Part shown: positions 63,348-64,000 of the stretch, piece by piece
How positions within the stretch are numbered: the stretch's first letter is position 1
How the letters are laid out: every line of letters starts with the position of its first letter
DNA from: Glaciecola siphonariae
GTDB lineage: Bacteria; Pseudomonadota; Gammaproteobacteria; Enterobacterales; Alteromonadaceae
Direction of reading: 5' to 3'
Length of the DNA: 64,000 nt
Assembly (NCBI RefSeq): GCF_042652645.1
Contig: NZ_JBHSGU010000002.1
Location: forward strand, 682,001 to 746,000
Translations under genes and position numbers: made by a program
Notes under the pieces: generated by a model
Told to the model about the DNA's origin: nothing
Databases searched by the model: none
What the model saw: only the letters and a program-made list of their open reading frames with translations

Positions 63348-64000
63348 TTACTTCTTCTTCGCTGTTTTACGTTTATCATCTACCACCCACTTGCCGTTTT
63401 GATACCACGCTGACCAGCCCGTGGCTTTCTGTTTGCCGTCTTCTGACATCACATATTGCTGTTTCGTTTTACGACTGTAGCGAACAATAGTTGGGTTACC
63501 GTCAGGATCTTTTTGAGGCGCATCTGCCAGATAATAGAACTTTGGCGATATACGGTCTCTAAACCTCGCTAATTCAGCCACGAGCGGCGCGCGTGTTTCC
63601 CTTGATTTAGGGAAGGTAGAAGCTGCCAAAAAGATGCCAGAGGCACCATCACGCAGCACAAAATGCGCGTCTGAATTTTCGCACTCAAGCTCAGGCAAAA
63701 ATACGGGGTCTTCTTTAGGTGGCGCAGGCTCGCCGCTTCTGAGCAGCTTACGAGTGTTTTTGCAATCTTCATTCGTGCAGCCAAAATACTTACCAAAGCG
63801 TCCGTTTTTAAGCTCCATATCACTTTGGCATTTATCACACTCAATGAGCGGGCCGTCGTAACCTTTAAGCTTAAACGTACCTTTTTCAATTTCATAGCCA
63901 GGGCAGCTCGGTGTGTTGCCGCACACATGTAGTTTGCGCTGTTCGTCAACGAGGTAGCTGTCCATAGCGGTAGAACAGATAGGGCAACGACGCTTAGCCC
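63348..64000 (-). CDS. topA: DNA topoisomerase I, C-terminal part (gene runs off the window)
   Basis: Only the C-terminal part is present; the reading frame is open to the window edge. CPIC plus VCGNTPSCPGYE, and then ECDKCQ followed by GCTNEDCKN, are the C-terminal zinc-ribbon units of bacterial topoisomerase I. A long tail with YYLADAPQKDPDG and GWSAWYQNGKWV matches the extra C-terminal domain of Alteromonadales and Vibrio TopA. The enzyme relaxes negative supercoils; these domains bind single-stranded DNA. The Met at 63965 is internal, not the start, because CPICSTAMD is in frame across it. It is followed after five bases by DUF2058. Confidence 0.88.
   Translation of the reverse strand, partial: AKRRCPICSTAMDSYLVDEQRKLHVCGNTPSCPGYEIEKGTFKLKGYDGPLIECDKCQSDMELKNGRFGKYFGCTNEDCKNTRKLLRSGEPAPPKEDPVFLPELECENSDAHFVLRDGASGIFLAASTFPKSRETRAPLVAELARFRDRISPKFYYLADAPQKDPDGNPTIVRYSRKTKQQYVMSEDGKQKATGWSAWYQNGKWVVDDKRKTAKKK

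Noticed and set aside
63965..63967. Met at 63965 as the start of a short zinc-ribbon protein
   Set aside because: The frame stays open upstream and contains CPIC, which belongs to the same zinc ribbon, so this is the interior of topA.

Overview
The window looks like a chromosomal segment of a marine gammaproteobacterium of the Alteromonadales type (Alteromonas/Glaciecola relatives). Three things point there: core gene order that is partly shared with Escherichia coli and Shewanella/Vibrio (fabA-rmf-DUF3466-uup-rlmL-pyrD; msrC-proQ-prc; rluC divergent from rne), sodium-coupled transport (NhaC, NSS and DASS carriers), and a 1612-residue NAD-glutamate dehydrogenase. There are no rRNA, tRNA, IS, phage or CRISPR features. 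This assignment rests on gene content only; no tree was built.

Left part (1-19.3 kb) is an accessory-flavoured patchwork. It holds a two-subunit bacterioferritin operon under a Fur-like box, a KefB-type antiporter, a YiiX-like hydrolase, a Baeyer-Villiger-type monooxygenase coupled to an alpha/beta hydrolase, a DUF481 outer-membrane protein, a GMC oxidoreductase with its subunit-3 partner, a LamG-like protein, a 3-hydroxyisobutyrate-dehydrogenase relative, YaiI, a DASS carrier, a SatD/DUF3307 pair and a PAS-GGDEF-EAL protein.

The most striking block (19.8-26.0 kb) is a light-repair island of four different photolyase/cryptochrome-family genes plus DUF2256. They are an iron-sulfur (6-4)-type enzyme, a classical photolyase, a CRY-DASH, and a divergent fourth member that has lost the usual FAD-side residues. 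The fourth gene ends in a 23-bp tandem array of small hairpins whose stems differ by a compensatory base change.

The middle (26-34.7 kb) is housekeeping: fabA with adjacent FadR-like and FabR-like operators, ribosome modulation factor (too short for ordinary ORF calling), a DUF3466 surface protein, and the overlapping string uup-glutaredoxin-rlmL-pyrD. Then come gdhB and a four-gene envelope cluster (DUF1302-DUF1329-YCF48-like-RND) with a strong terminator-like hairpin inside it.

The right part (47-64 kb) carries DUF2835-pepN (with an expanded Asn/Asp repeat), NSS and NhaC carriers, msrC-small ORF-proQ-prc, a SIMPL protein, HAD phosphatase-rluC, the long leader and gene of RNase E, DUF2058, and the C-terminal end of topA running off the window. 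The best candidates for something under-described are the four-member photolyase island with its unusual fourth enzyme, the DUF1302/DUF1329/YCF48/RND cluster and the SatD/DUF3307 pair.
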